Source of the DNA: an uncultured Alphaproteobacteria bacterium
Lineage (GTDB): Bacteria > Pseudomonadota > Alphaproteobacteria > Rhizobiales > Ancalomicrobiaceae
Direction: 5' to 3'
Length of the DNA stretch: 64,000 bases
NCBI GenBank assembly: GCA_937919435.1
Contig: CALFRR010000075.1
Location: forward strand, 5,109 to 69,108
The notes beneath the pieces were generated by a model. That model saw only the letters and a list, made by a program, of their open reading frames with translations, was not told the DNA's origin and did no database searches. Both the position numbers and the translations under genes were made by a program. Below are positions 52,537 to 62,394 of the stretch, piece after piece; positions within the stretch are counted from its first letter, which is position 1, and each line of letters opens with the position of its first letter.

Positions 52537-54080
52537 GCCCCGACCTCCGTGCCGAGCCCGGCCATCAGCAGGCCGATTTCCCGTTCGCTCGCCTCCGGCC
52601 GGCATTCGCCGGTGATCCGCCCGGCGCACATGCACAGCACCCGGTCGGAGAGCGAGCGGATCTCGTCGAGTTCGGCCGAGACCAGCAGGATCGCCCGGCC
52701 GCGGTCGCGCAGCTCGATCAGCCGGCGGTGGATCGCCTCGATCGCGCCGATGTCGACGCCGCGGGTCGGCTGGCCGACCAGCAGCACCCGAGGTTCGCGG
52801 CCGATCTCGCGGCCGACGATGATCTTCTGCTGATTGCCGCCGGAGAACAGCGCGGTGCGGAGTTCCGGATCGGGCGGGCGGACGTCGTAGTCGGAGAACA
52901 TCGTCGTCGCCGCGTCGCGGATCTTCGTCCCGTCGAGGAGCGGGCCGCGTCTCCACGCCGGGTCGTCCTGATAGCCGAGGATGGCGTTCTCCTCCGCCGC
53001 GAAGTCGAGGACGAGGCCCATCCGGTGGCGATCCTCCGGGATGTGGGCGACGCCGAGTCCGCGGATCTCCGCCGGATCGAGGGCGGAGGCGTCGCGTCCG
53101 CCGACCAGGATCCGGCCGCGGGTCGCCCGGCGGATCCCGGCGATCGCTTCGAGCAGTTCGGACTGGCCGTTGCCGGCGACCCCGGCGATGCCGACGATCT
53201 CGCCGGCCCGGACCGTGAAGGAGACGTCGTCGAGAAGGGCCACGCCGCGCCGGTCGACGATCGACAGACGGTCGACCTCGAGTTCGACCGCGCCCGGCAC
53301 CGAGGCCGCCTTCTCGACCCTGAGCAGCACCCGGCGGCCGACCATCGCCTCGGCGAGCATCTCCACCGTGGTGTCGGCGGTCGGCCAGGTGGCGACGATC
53401 TCGCCCTTCCGCATGACCGACACCCAGTCGGTCACCGCCTTGATCTCCTTGAGCTTGTGGGTGATGACGACGACCGTCTTGCCTTCGCCCTGGAGGCGCC
53501 GGAGGATCCGGAACAGGTGCTCGACCTCGGCCGGGGTGAGCACCGCGGTCGGCTCGTCGAGGATCAGGATCTCGGCGCCGCGGTAGAGGGTCTTGAGGAT
53601 CTCGACCCGTTGCTGTTCGCCCACCGACAGCGATCCGACGATCGCGTCCGGGTCGACGGCGAGTTCGTAGTCGTCGGCGAGCCGCTTGAGCACGGCGCGG
53701 GCGTGCTTCTCCGCCGGTCCCAGGCGGAACGAGCCCTCGGCGCCGATCAGCACGTTCTCCAGCACGCTCAGCGTGTCGACCAGCATGAACTGTTGATGGA
53801 CCATGCCGATGCCGGCGTGGATCGCATCTGCCGACGAACGGATCGCCGCCCGCCGTCCGTCGATCCGAATCTCGCCGCGGTCGGCCTGATAGAAGCCGTA
53901 GAGGATCGACATCAGCGTCGACTTGCCGGCGCCGTTCTCCCCGACCAGACCGTGGATCGAACCGCGGGCGATCTCGAGATCGATGTCGCGATTGGCATGG
54001 ACGGCGCCGAAGCGCTTGTCGATGCCGACGAAGGCGATCGCCGGCGGGTGGGACGCGGTCGCGGCCTCGGATCGGGTCAT
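52533..54080 (-). CDS. Nucleoside ABC transporter ATP-binding protein
   Basis: A 515-residue double ATPase of the sugar/nucleoside type. The first half has GENGAGKSTLMSILYGF, the LSVGEQQRVEILKTL signature and ILILDEPTAVLTP. The second half has a degenerate Walker A (GIAGVAGNGQSELLEAI), FSGGNQQKIIVGREI and VLLVGQPTRGVDIGA. The asymmetric pair is normal for this family (NupO, RbsA). The start was set at ATG 54080; an in-frame ATG at 54092 is equally possible. A 23-bp-span hairpin lies upstream, after the binding-protein gene. Confidence 0.92.
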   Translation of the reverse strand: MTRSEAATASHPPAIAFVGIDKRFGAVHANRDIDLEIARGSIHGLVGENGAGKSTLMSILYGFYQADRGEIRIDGRRAAIRSSADAIHAGIGMVHQQFMLVDTLSVLENVLIGAEGSFRLGPAEKHARAVLKRLADDYELAVDPDAIVGSLSVGEQQRVEILKTLYRGAEILILDEPTAVLTPAEVEHLFRILRRLQGEGKTVVVITHKLKEIKAVTDWVSVMRKGEIVATWPTADTTVEMLAEAMVGRRVLLRVEKAASVPGAVELEVDRLSIVDRRGVALLDDVSFTVRAGEIVGIAGVAGNGQSELLEAIAGIRRATRGRILVGGRDASALDPAEIRGLGVAHIPEDRHRMGLVLDFAAEENAILGYQDDPAWRRGPLLDGTKIRDAATTMFSDYDVRPPDPELRTALFSGGNQQKIIVGREIGREPRVLLVGQPTRGVDIGAIEAIHRRLIELRDRGRAILLVSAELDEIRSLSDRVLCMCAGRITGECRPEASEREIGLLMAGLGTEVGA

Positions 54081-54161
54081 GGCTCGGCCCATCGGTTCGG
54101 CGATCCCCGGGGAGGGCGGCGGACGGCGTCGGCGCGCCGATCCCCGCCGTCCATGTCGAAA

Positions 54162-54194
54162 GGGCGCCCGTCTCGCATGACGAGGCGGGCGCCC
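54162..54194 (-). terminator. Intra-operon hairpin after the binding-protein gene
   Basis: GGGCGCCCG (54162-54170) pairs with CGGGCGCCC (54186-54194) and CTCG with CGAG inside it, followed leftwards by TTTC. It lies 24 bp after the stop of the BMP-type gene and before the ATPase gene, so it can both stabilise the receptor message and reduce readthrough. Confidence 0.75.
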
Positions 54195-54217
54195 GTCGTC
54201 CGGTCGATCGGGACGTC

Positions 54218-55213
54218 TCAGTACGGGCAGGCCTTGTCGGCCATGTAGTCGTGCACGACCACCTTGCCGGAGACGATGTCGGCGGCGGCCTTGTCCACCG
54301 CGGTGCGCATCGCCGGGGTGATCAGCGGCTTGTTGTTGTCGTCGTCGGCCCAGCCGACGCCGCCCTCCTTGAGGCCGAGCACTTTGATGCCGCCGGTCCA
54401 CTTGTCGGCCTTGGCGTCGGCGAAGGCGTCGTAGACCGCGACGTCGACGCGCTTGGTCATCGAGGTCAGGATCTTGCCGGGATGCAGATGGTTCTGGTTG
54501 GAATCGACGCCGATGCCGAGCTTGCCGGCGTCGGCCGCCGCCTGCAGGACGCCGAGGCCGGTGCCGCCGGCGGCGTGGTAGATCACGTCGGCGCCGCGGT
54601 CGATCTGGCTCTTGGCGAGTTCACCGCCCTTCACCGGGTCGTTCCAGGCGGCCCCGGTGGTGCCCGTCATGTTCTGGAACACCTCGACCTTGGCGTTCGC
54701 CGCCTTGGCGCCGCCGACGTAGCCGCAGGCGAACTTGCGGATCAGCGGGATGTCCATGCCGCCGACGAAGCCGAGCTTCTCGGTCTTCGAGGCCATCGCC
54801 GCGAGCACGCCGACGAGGTACGAGCCCTCCTGCTCCTTGAACACGATCGAGCGGACGTTCGGCAGATCGACGACCATGTCGACGATCGCGAACTTCAGGT
54901 TCGGGAACTCCTTGGCCACCTTCTCGACGGCGCTCGCCTGGGTGAAGCCGATGGCGACGATCGGCGAATTGCCGCGGCGGGCGAAGTTGCGCAGGGCCTG
55001 CTCGCGCTGGGCGTCGTTCTGGATCTCGAAGTCGCGATACTCGACCGCGGTCTCCTTCTTGAACTTCTCCGCGCCGGCATAGGCCGCTTCGTTGAACGAC
55101 TTGTCGAATTTGCCGCCGAGGTCGTAGAGCACCGCCGGCTGGATGTCGGCGGCCAGGGCGGGAGCGGCGACGATCGCGGCGAGCGCCGCGAGGCCGAGAG
55201 ACGTCTTGCGCAT
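54218..55213 (-). CDS. BMP-family nucleoside-binding protein
   Basis: A 331-residue periplasmic binding protein (BMP/Med/TmpC family) with a signal peptide (LGLAALAAIVAAPALA) and the blocks LYDLGGKFDKSFNEAAYAGAEKF, GFVGGMDIPLIRKFACGYVGGAKA, GADVIYHAAGGTGLGVLQAA and IGVDSNQNHLHPGKILTSMTKRVD. The family binds purine and pyrimidine nucleosides. ATG at 55213. It is the first gene of the salvage operon that runs to deoB, so uptake and breakdown are co-expressed. Confidence 0.92.
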   Translation of the reverse strand: MRKTSLGLAALAAIVAAPALAADIQPAVLYDLGGKFDKSFNEAAYAGAEKFKKETAVEYRDFEIQNDAQREQALRNFARRGNSPIVAIGFTQASAVEKVAKEFPNLKFAIVDMVVDLPNVRSIVFKEQEGSYLVGVLAAMASKTEKLGFVGGMDIPLIRKFACGYVGGAKAANAKVEVFQNMTGTTGAAWNDPVKGGELAKSQIDRGADVIYHAAGGTGLGVLQAAADAGKLGIGVDSNQNHLHPGKILTSMTKRVDVAVYDAFADAKADKWTGGIKVLGLKEGGVGWADDDNNKPLITPAMRTAVDKAAADIVSGKVVVHDYMADKACPY

Positions 55214-55514
55214 CGAGACGATCCTTCGAGTTGAGGGCGTGGCGACCCGGAAGGGCGGATGCCGCGTTGCGGTCGGCACCTCGTCGGAGCGGGAGATTGG
55301 CATGCGACGCGGCGCCGCGCACGCGCTTTTTCTCCGCAGCCGTTGCTCGAAACGAAACCATCCACCGCTCGTCGGCCGTGCGGCGGAATCGGTCGTGCGA
55401 GGAGGGAACTGCCGCGCCGGTCGTCCGCCTCACGGGTGCGTGACCGTCGCCATCGGCATGAAGACGCGGTATACCTCGCTGCCCACCTCAGGACCTGCGA
55501 CGAGGATCGCCCGA
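55214..55514. promoter_or_regulatory. Divergent promoter region, nucleoside operon versus glk
   Basis: About 300 bp without a supported gene between the BMP-family gene and glk. It must hold the promoters for both. No certain operator or hairpin was identified; the only AT-rich patch is GCTTTTTCTCC near 55325. Confidence 0.4.
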
Positions 55515-56555
55515 GTGTCCCCGACCTTTCCCTTCCCCGTCCTCGTCGCCGACATCGGCGGCACCAATGCCCGCTTCGCGCTGATCGAGACGCCCGACGA
55601 CGACTATCGGCTGCTGCCGCAGATCGCCACCGCGTCGGCGGCGGGTGTCGCCGAGGCGATCCGCCGGGCCGCCTTCGCCGAGCCGGGACCGCGGCCGAAG
55701 ACGGCGATCATGGCGGTCGCCGGTCCGATTCTGGCTGACGGGGTCGAACTGACCAACTGCCCCTGGGTGATCGAGCCGAAGAAGCTGATCGCCGAGTTCG
55801 GGTTCGAATCGGTGGTGCTGGTCAACGATTTCGAGGCCCAGGCGCTGGCCCTGCCGGAGCTGAAGCCGGAGGACGTCGTGGTGATCGGCGGCGGCGCGTT
55901 CCGCCCCGAGGCCACCAAGGCGGTGGTCGGGCCGGGCACCGGCCTCGGGGTCGGCGTGCTCATCCATTTCGACGGCCGTTGGATTCCGGTTCCGGGCGAG
56001 GGCGGGCACGTCTCGCTCGGTCCGGAGAGCGACCGCGAACGGGCGATCTGGCGGTTCATGACCCCGGTCTCCGACGACGACGCGCCGGCCGGCGCCGCCC
56101 ATCCGCGGATCACCGGCGAATGCGCGCTGTCCGGCCAGGGGCTGGAGAACCTGCACCGGGCGATCCTCGCCTGCGACGGAAGGCCGGCGCAGAACCTGAG
56201 CGCGGTCGAGATCAGCCGTGCGGCGGCGGCGGGCGAATCGACCGCGGTCGAGGCGTTCGGCCATTTCGCCGCCGGGCTCGGCCGGCTCGCCGGCGATCTG
56301 GCACTGACCGTGCTGCCCAAGGGCGGGGTCTACATCGGCGGCGGCATCTCGCCGAAGAATCTCGCCTTCCTCACCGACGGCACCTTCCGCGCCGCCTTCG
56401 AGGCCAAGGCGCCGCATCGTGCCCGGCTCTCCGAGATCGCCACCGCGGTGGTGGTCCATTCCCATCCGGCGATGGTCGGGCTCGCCGGCTGGGCCCGCCG
56501 GCCCGACCGTTACGCCGTCGATCTCGACGGCCGGCTGTGGACCCGCGACGCCTGA
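55515..56555 (+). CDS. glk: Glucokinase
   Basis: A 346-residue ROK-independent (Glk-type) hexokinase producing glucose-6-phosphate. Motifs: VLVADIGGTNARFALIE (phosphate 1), LVNDFEAQALALP, AVVGPGTGLGVGVLIHF (phosphate 2) and PGEGGHVSLGPE. The start is uncertain. GTG at 55515 gives an N-terminus (SPTFPFPVLVADIGGTN) like that of rhizobial Glk. ATG at 55458 would add 19 residues and has no ribosome site. Neighbours give no specific sugar context. Confidence 0.9.
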   Translation: MSPTFPFPVLVADIGGTNARFALIETPDDDYRLLPQIATASAAGVAEAIRRAAFAEPGPRPKTAIMAVAGPILADGVELTNCPWVIEPKKLIAEFGFESVVLVNDFEAQALALPELKPEDVVVIGGGAFRPEATKAVVGPGTGLGVGVLIHFDGRWIPVPGEGGHVSLGPESDRERAIWRFMTPVSDDDAPAGAAHPRITGECALSGQGLENLHRAILACDGRPAQNLSAVEISRAAAAGESTAVEAFGHFAAGLGRLAGDLALTVLPKGGVYIGGGISPKNLAFLTDGTFRAAFEAKAPHRARLSEIATAVVVHSHPAMVGLAGWARRPDRYAVDLDGRLWTRDA

Positions 56556-56608
56556 GAGCCGCGTCGATCGGCCGGACGGGACGTCCGCCGCGGGGGGAGG
56601 GGACGGCG

Positions 56609-56890
56609 ATGCTGTTGATGGTGCTGGAGCGCTACCGCGACGACGACATGGTGCCGACCTATCGGCGGCTGCGCGACGCTGGCCGGTCCCTGCCGGACGG
56701 GCTGCGCTTCGTCGACAGCTGGGTGCGCGCCGACTTCGGCGGCTGCTTCCAGCTGATGGAATGCGACGACCCGCGGCTGTTGCAGGAATGGATCCTGTCC
56801 TGGCGCGGCTGTGGCGTCACCTTCGAGATCTTCCCCGTGGTCCCCGGCCGCGACACCGCCGCGGTCGTCGCCCCGCACCTCGACGACTGA
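56609..56890 (+). CDS. DUF3303 family protein
   Basis: A 93-residue protein of the DUF3303 type, a small alpha/beta (ferredoxin-like) domain: MLLMVLERYRDDDMVPTYRRL, then LPDGLRFVDSWVRADFGGCFQLMECDDPRLLQEWI. The function is unknown. GGGGAGGGGA lies just before ATG at 56609, so it is well translated. It is 54 bp after glk and probably co-transcribed. Confidence 0.8.
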   Translation: MLLMVLERYRDDDMVPTYRRLRDAGRSLPDGLRFVDSWVRADFGGCFQLMECDDPRLLQEWILSWRGCGVTFEIFPVVPGRDTAAVVAPHLDD

Positions 56891-56969
56891 CGCCGCGCCG
56901 AACTTCTGGTGTGCACCCGGCCGCCCACCGGCTCGCTGCGCTCGGTGCCACGCGCGCCCGTCTTCCCCG

Positions 56970-59444
56970 TCACGTCCCGCGCGGCTTGGCCCGGGTGGTC
57001 GGGGCCGCCGCGGTGGGGTCGTCGGGCCAGAGGTGGCGGGGATAGCGGCCCTTCATCTCGATCTTCACCTCCCGCCACGAGCCGGCCCAGAAGCCGGGGA
57101 GGTCGCGCGTCACCTGGATCGGGCGATGCGCCGGCGACAGCAGCTCGACCACCAACGGCACCCGGCCGGCGCAGACCGTCGGGTGGCGGGCGAGCCCGTA
57201 GAGCTCCTGCACCCGGATCGAGATGGTCGGCCCGGCCTCCGCTTCCCAGTCGATCGGCACGTTCGAGCCGGTCGGCGCGGTGAAGTGCGACGGCGCCGCC
57301 TCGTCGAGCCGCCGCTTCGCCGACCAGTCGACGAGCCGGTCGAGCCCGGCCGAGACCATCTCGGCGGTGACGTCGGCGAGCCCGGTCACCCCTTCGATCT
57401 CCGGCACCAGCCAGTCGTCGAGGGTCGCGGCGAGGGTCTCCTCCGAGAGGTCCGGCAGATCGTCGACGCCCTGGGCGCGCACCCATTCGACCCGTTGCCG
57501 CAGCCGCGCCGCGGTCTTCGTCCACGGCAGGGCCGAGAGCCCGCGCGACCGGATCGCCGCGCCGAGCACCTTCGCCACCGCCGTCGGGCCGGGCGAAGCG
57601 AGCGGCGTCTCGGCGAGCACCAGCTTCTCGTAGCGGCGTACGCGGCGGGCCCGCACCCGGCCGGCCGCCGCGTCGAAACGGATCTCGTCCTCTTCGACGA
57701 CGTGGGAGGCGAAATCGAGTTCGAGGTCGGCGAGATCGAGCGCCGCGGCCAGCCGGATCGAGGCCTCGCGCGCCGCCCCCTGCAGATCGGCGACCACCAG
57801 GAACGGCACCCGGGCCAGCGCCTCGCCCGGTTCGATCCGGCCGCCGCGGCCGTTGGCCAGCCTGAACGAGCCGGGCGCGCCGCGCGCCTGGGCGATCCGT
57901 TCGGGATAGGCGAGCGCCAGGATCCGGCCCGCCGCCTCCGGCCCGACCGCGAAGTCGTCGCTGCGGGCCGCGGGTGCGATCTCCGCCCAGCGCCGGGCCA
58001 GCCGCCGCGCCTCCTCCGCCCGCGGTCCGCGATCGCCACGGAACCGGCGGATCCGTTCCTCGAGATCGACCCCGGTGCCGCCGAGGCCGCGCTCCGAGAC
58101 GATCGCCGCGATCTCCGCCGCGATACCCGCGCCGCCGCCCTCCGCCGCCCGCACCACCATGTGGGCGAGCCGCGGGTGGAGCGGCAGCCGCCGCAGCTTC
58201 TTTCCTTCCGCGGTCACCCGGCCGTCGTCGTCGAGCGCGTCGAGGCCGGCGAGCAGCGCCACCGCCTCGTCCCAGGCGGGCTTCGGCGGCGGATCGAGGA
58301 AGGCGAGCCCGTCCGGTGCGGTCACCCCCCATTCGGCGAGGTCGAGGACGAGGTTGGAGAGGTCGCTCTCCAGCATCTCCGGCCGTTCGAAGGCCGGCAG
58401 CGCCTGGGTCTCGGCTTCCGCCCACAGCCGCCAGCAGACTCCCGGTTCGGTACGCCCGGCCCGACCCCGGCGCTGGTCGATCGAGGCGCGTGAGGCGCGG
58501 ACGGTGACCAGCCGGGTCAGCCCGGTGTCCGGCTCGAACCGCGGAACGCGGGCGAGACCGCAGTCGACGACGATGCGCACCCCTTCGATGGTCAGCGAGG
58601 TCTCGGCGATCGAGGTCGACAGCACCACCTTGCGCCGGCCCTTCGCCGCCGGCCGGATCGCCCGGTCCTGGTCCGCCGGCGTCAGGCCGCCGTGCAGCTC
58701 GACCACCTCGACGTCGGGCCCGACCCGCGGCCGCAGCGCCTCGCCGGTCCGTCGGATCTCCGCCTGACCGGGCAGGAAACACAGCACCGAGCCGTCGTCG
58801 GCGCCGAGCGCCCGCACCACCGCGGCGGCGACGTCGGTCTCCAACCGCCCGTCCGGCCGCCGAGGGAGGTGGTGCGTGTCGACCGGATGACTGCGGCCCT
58901 CCGAGACGATTCGAGCGGCGTCGCCGAGCAGATCGGCGATCCGCGCGCCGTCGATCGTCGCCGACATCACCAGGATCCGGAGGTCCGGCCGCAGCGCGCT
59001 CTGCGCTTCGAGCGCCAGAGCGAGGCCGAGATCGGCATCGAGGCTGCGCTCGTGGAATTCGTCGAAGATCACCGCGGCGACCCGTTCGAGCCCGGGATCG
59101 TCGAGGATCATCCGGGTGAACACCCCTTCGGTGACCACCTCGATCCGGGTGGTGCGGGAGACCTTCGCGTCCATCCGGACACGGTGGCCGACCAGCCCGC
59201 CGACCGTGTCGCCGAGCGTCTCGGCCATCCGTGCCGCCGCGGCCCGAGCGGCGAGCCGGCGCGGCTCCAGCACGATGATCCGGCCGTCGTCGCGCCATGG
59301 TGCGTCGAGCAGTGCCAGCGGCACCCGGGTGGTCTTGCCGGCGCCGGGCGGCGCGGTCAGCACGGCGCGGGTTCGCGCTTCGAGCGCCGCGAGGATCTCG
59401 GGCATCACCGCTTCGATCGGCAGGTCGGAGGGAGGCAGCGGCAT
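56970..59444 (-). CDS. hrpB: ATP-dependent helicase HrpB
   Basis: An 824-residue DEAH-family RNA helicase with APPGAGKTTRVPLALL (Walker A), VIFDEFHERSLDADLGL (DEFH box), VMSATIDGARIA, and QRRGRAGRTEPGVCWRL. The C-terminal HrpB domain follows (VPIDWEAEAGPTISIRVQELYGL). Its cellular role is poorly defined; E. coli HrpB is dispensable. The start at 59444 (MPLPPSDLPIE) gives the usual length. An in-frame ATG at 59513 is possible. It is convergent with the DUF3303 gene. Confidence 0.93.
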   Translation of the reverse strand: MPLPPSDLPIEAVMPEILAALEARTRAVLTAPPGAGKTTRVPLALLDAPWRDDGRIIVLEPRRLAARAAAARMAETLGDTVGGLVGHRVRMDAKVSRTTRIEVVTEGVFTRMILDDPGLERVAAVIFDEFHERSLDADLGLALALEAQSALRPDLRILVMSATIDGARIADLLGDAARIVSEGRSHPVDTHHLPRRPDGRLETDVAAAVVRALGADDGSVLCFLPGQAEIRRTGEALRPRVGPDVEVVELHGGLTPADQDRAIRPAAKGRRKVVLSTSIAETSLTIEGVRIVVDCGLARVPRFEPDTGLTRLVTVRASRASIDQRRGRAGRTEPGVCWRLWAEAETQALPAFERPEMLESDLSNLVLDLAEWGVTAPDGLAFLDPPPKPAWDEAVALLAGLDALDDDGRVTAEGKKLRRLPLHPRLAHMVVRAAEGGGAGIAAEIAAIVSERGLGGTGVDLEERIRRFRGDRGPRAEEARRLARRWAEIAPAARSDDFAVGPEAAGRILALAYPERIAQARGAPGSFRLANGRGGRIEPGEALARVPFLVVADLQGAAREASIRLAAALDLADLELDFASHVVEEDEIRFDAAAGRVRARRVRRYEKLVLAETPLASPGPTAVAKVLGAAIRSRGLSALPWTKTAARLRQRVEWVRAQGVDDLPDLSEETLAATLDDWLVPEIEGVTGLADVTAEMVSAGLDRLVDWSAKRRLDEAAPSHFTAPTGSNVPIDWEAEAGPTISIRVQELYGLARHPTVCAGRVPLVVELLSPAHRPIQVTRDLPGFWAGSWREVKIEMKGRYPRHLWPDDPTAAAPTTRAKPRGT

Positions 59445-60214
59445 GTCGGCGGGCTCGGGTGGGACGGACGGAACGATCCGACCGGGTATACCGAGGTTGC
59501 GGGGCGTGTGCATCACCGCGGAAGGGGCCGGACGATCGCGGCCGCCCCTAGGACGACGGTTCGCCGAAACGGGCTCCGGAGCGGTGCGACCGGTCGCCTC
59601 GGGGAGGCGTCCGAACGACGCGCCGATTTTCCGTGGATCGTCGAGATGTGGACATCCGCAGGCCACTTTTCGGGGAATCCGCCCGGCACGAGCGTTCCGC
59701 ATGTTTCCGTCGGGGCGGAATCCGCCGGATTCATGTTTCTGCAGAGTACGCTCGTGAAACTCTCCGGTCCCCTCATTGCCGCCCCATTCGGGTGGGGTGC
59801 GCGCGAGCGGAGGCGGACTTGCGAAGCCGGCTATTGATCGAACCGCAGCGGTGTGCGCCTGTCTCCGCGTGGTCACCGCGCGGACGGGCCCGGAGGGCGA
59901 ACGGCGTTCGCGATGCGACGGGGCTTCGGTCCGGCATGTCGGTGCCCCGCTGCGTCTGCGAGGTCGCGACGTCTCGCGGCTTTGCCGGAGACGTTCTGCC
60001 GAACCGGACGAGTGGACGGTCGGCGACCCCGTGCCGGAGCCGGAGCGCTCCGAGGCGCTGCGCCTTTCAGGGCGGAATCGATCGCGACGGTCGAGAGATC
60101 ACCGCGGTCCCGATCGAGACGGCACGCGCGTCCGCGTTTCGCCCCGGTCGTCAATCGTCTCGCCCGGCGTCGGATCGCCGAGGCACCGAAGGATCGAAGG
60201 CCGCGACTCCCGAG
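59445..60214. other. Gene-free region between hrpB and the 60215 gene
   Basis: About 770 bp in which frames are open only because of the GC bias and give Arg/Ser/Ala/Gly-rich sequence with no recognisable domain. It should carry the promoter of hrpB (leftwards) and of the 60215 gene. No tRNA, repeat or terminator was seen. Confidence 0.5.
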
Positions 60215-60610
60215 ATGACCAGCATCGTTACGCGATTCCTCGCCTGGCGCCGTGCCGTTGCCCTCCGGGCGGAGCGGGCACGGCTGGGAGCCACCTTCGT
60301 CGGGATCGCGGAGATGACCCCGATCGTCCTGCCCGACCGCTTCGTCGAGCATCTGTCGAGCCGGTATCCGCGCGAGGAGCTCGAAGCGCGCTTCGTCGAA
60401 CAGGCCGCCGAGCACCATGTCCGGATGGTGGCCATCGAAGTCCTGTCCGACGAGAAGATCGATCGGCTGTTCCGGGATTTCGACGAGTTCGACGACTTTC
60501 GCGAAGAGGTCATGGCGAAGGCGGTGGTCGCCTGCCGTCCGGCGGCGGAGCGCCTTCGGCGCCGTCTCGGCTTCCCCGAGACCTACCTCGGCCTTCCTCC
60601 GCAGGAGTGA
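60215..60610 (+). CDS. Hypothetical protein, 131 residues
   Basis: Unrecognised. The sequence begins MTSIVTRFLAWRRAVALRAE and is mostly helical and acidic: MTPIVLPDRFVEHLSSRYPREELEARFVEQAAEHHVRMVAIEVL, then DKIDRLF-like DEKIDRLFRDFDEFDDFREEV. There is no signal peptide and no Cys pair. Codon use looks coding (G/C third positions) and a small T-tailed hairpin follows, which supports a real gene. It is upstream of a MarR regulator on the same strand. I cannot offer a function. Confidence 0.55.
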   Translation: MTSIVTRFLAWRRAVALRAERARLGATFVGIAEMTPIVLPDRFVEHLSSRYPREELEARFVEQAAEHHVRMVAIEVLSDEKIDRLFRDFDEFDDFREEVMAKAVVACRPAAERLRRRLGFPETYLGLPPQE

Positions 60611-60657
60611 CGCCGGCCTTCCGGTCCCGGCCCGCCGCCCGCCGTCTCGGCAGGGCG

Positions 60658-60674
60658 AACCGCGCCGGTTTTTT
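60658..60674 (+). terminator. Short T-tailed terminator
   Basis: AACCG-CGC-CGGTT at 60658-60670, followed by T's to 60674 (TTTTTT run in total), 47 bp after the stop of the unrecognised gene. Confidence 0.6.
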
Positions 60675-60804
60675 CCTCCCGTCCCGTCGCGGGGCGTTCG
60701 CCGCCCGCCGCGTTCACCACGTCGCACGACGCGCCTCGGGGCGGCGTTGTGAGTCCTCGCCCGCGCGCCTACTATTACGCATCCGAAACGAACGCGGACC
60801 CCTC

Positions 60805-61155
60805 ATGCCGGTCGAGATCCGACCCAGTCAGGCGCTGAAGCTCTGGCACGACGTGACCCTCGATCTCGTCCGCGACGGCGAGAGCGATCTCTCGGCGCGC
60901 CAGATGACCATTCTCCTGACCGTCTATCTCGAGCCGCCGCCGCACACCGTGCGCGGCCTCGCGGCGAAGCTCGGGGTGACCAAACCGGCGATCACCAGGG
61001 CACTCGACACGATGGGCGCGATGGGCATCGTCGATCGCCGCCGCGATCCGATCGATCGTCGCAACGTGCTGATCCAGCGCACCGTCGACGGCGCCCTGTG
61101 GGTCGAGAAGCTCGGCGACGAGATCGTCCGCCGCGCCCGCGCCCTGCCGCGCTGA
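60805..61155 (+). CDS. MarR-family transcriptional regulator
   Basis: A 116-residue winged-helix regulator. Helix-turn-helix residues are VRGLAAKLGVTKPAITRALDTMGAMGIVDRRRDPIDRRN, with the wing DRRRDPIDRRN typical of MarR. It is shorter than most MarR proteins (about 140-150), with reduced dimerisation helices. ATG at 60805 is preceded by a promoter-like CCTACTATTACGC at 60769. The target is unknown; convergent with the phosphatase gene. Confidence 0.82.
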   Translation: MPVEIRPSQALKLWHDVTLDLVRDGESDLSARQMTILLTVYLEPPPHTVRGLAAKLGVTKPAITRALDTMGAMGIVDRRRDPIDRRNVLIQRTVDGALWVEKLGDEIVRRARALPR

Positions 61156-61158
61156 GCT

Positions 61159-61632
61159 TCAGCGCATACCGGCGAGTTTCTCCGCCAGTGCCCGGGTTCC
61201 CGCCGCCACGTCGGCCCAGGCCGTCTCGAAGTCCTTCGGGCCGCCGTAGTAGGGGTCGGCGATCGGTTCGCCGGCCCGGCCGGGGACGTGGTCGAGCAAC
61301 ATCGACAGATCCGCCGAGGCGTCCTTCGGCGCCATCTGCCGGAGATCGACGAGGTTCTGCCGGTCGAGCGCGACGATGTGGGTGAAGTGACGGAAGTCCG
61401 CCGGCTTCACCTGCCGTCCGCGCTTCTTGGAGATGTCGACGCCGTACTTCTCGGCCACCGCCTGGGCCCGCCGGTCGGGCGGCTCGCCGACGTGCCAGGG
61501 GCCGGTGCCGGCCGAGGCGATCACCAGCGAGAGCCCGAGCTCGGCCGCCGCCGCCCGCATCGCCCCTTCCGCCAGCGGCGAGCGACAGATGTTGCCGAGG
61601 CAGACGAAGAGAACGGACGGGGCTGGCGTCAT
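61159..61632 (-). CDS. Low-molecular-weight protein-tyrosine phosphatase
   Basis: A 157-residue phosphatase. The P-loop [19 protein letters not shown] carries the nucleophilic Cys and Arg-Ser, and [13 protein letters not shown] carries the general-acid Asp. ATG at 61632 overlaps the truA stop (ATGA). The substrate could be phosphotyrosine proteins or arginine phosphate; no tyrosine kinase is nearby. Confidence 0.92.
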   Translation of the reverse strand: MTPAPSVLFVCLGNICRSPLAEGAMRAAAAELGLSLVIASAGTGPWHVGEPPDRRAQAVAEKYGVDISKKRGRQVKPADFRHFTHIVALDRQNLVDLRQMAPKDASADLSMLLDHVPGRAGEPIADPYYGGPKDFETAWADVAAGTRALAEKLAGMR

Positions 61633-62390
61633 GCGGGTGTCTCGGGCTCCGATCGGTAGTCGACCTTCATCAGCGTCAGTCCGGCGGCCGGGGCCACCGC
61701 ACCGCAGGCGTCGCGGCTCTTCGCCTCGAGCGCCGCGGCGAGGTCGGCGGCGGTCCAGCGGCCTTCGCCGACCAGCTTCACCGACCCGACCATCGAGCGC
61801 ACCTGATTGTGCAGGAACGAGCGGGCCGACGCCAGAATTTCGATGCGGTCTCCGTCCCGGATCACGTCCAGCCGGTCGAGGGTCTTGACCGGGCTCTTCG
61901 ACTGGCAATGGGCCGAGCGGAAGGTGGTGAAGTCGTGGTGGCCGATCAGCGCCCGCGCCGCCGCGCCCATCGCCGCCTCGTCGAGCCGGGTGCGGACGTG
62001 CCAGACCCGGTGTGCGTCGAGCGCCGGCGGCGCCCGCCGATCGAGGATCACGTAGCGGTAGTGTCGGGCGATCGCCGAGAACCGGGCATCGAAGTCGTCG
62101 CCGACGATCGCCGCCTCGAGGATCGCCACCGGTTCCGGCCGCAGATGGGCGTTGAGCGCCTCGCGCAGTTTGTCGGCCGACCAGTCGCGCGGGAAGTCGG
62201 CATGCGCCACCTGGCCGGCGGCGTGCACCCCGGTGTCGGTGCGGCCGGCGCCCTTCAGCGTCACCGGCCCGCCGCCGAGCCTCAGGAAGGCCTCTTCGAT
62301 CGCGCCCTGGACCGAGCGGCCGTTGGCCTGACGCTGCCAGCCGCAATAGGGGGTGCCGTCGTATTCGACGAGGAGACGGAAACGCGGCAT
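61629..62390 (-). CDS. truA: tRNA pseudouridine(38-40) synthase
   Basis: A 253-residue enzyme isomerising U38-U40 in tRNA anticodon arms. The catalytic Asp is in [19 protein letters not shown]. Others: [18 protein letters not shown] and [22 protein letters not shown] at 62390 is 4 bp past the fmt stop. fmt-truA is a conserved pair. Confidence 0.95.
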   Translation of the reverse strand: MPRFRLLVEYDGTPYCGWQRQANGRSVQGAIEEAFLRLGGGPVTLKGAGRTDTGVHAAGQVAHADFPRDWSADKLREALNAHLRPEPVAILEAAIVGDDFDARFSAIARHYRYVILDRRAPPALDAHRVWHVRTRLDEAAMGAAARALIGHHDFTTFRSAHCQSKSPVKTLDRLDVIRDGDRIEILASARSFLHNQVRSMVGSVKLVGEGRWTAADLAAALEAKSRDACGAVAPAAGLTLMKVDYRSEPETPA

Positions 62391-62394
62391 GGCC

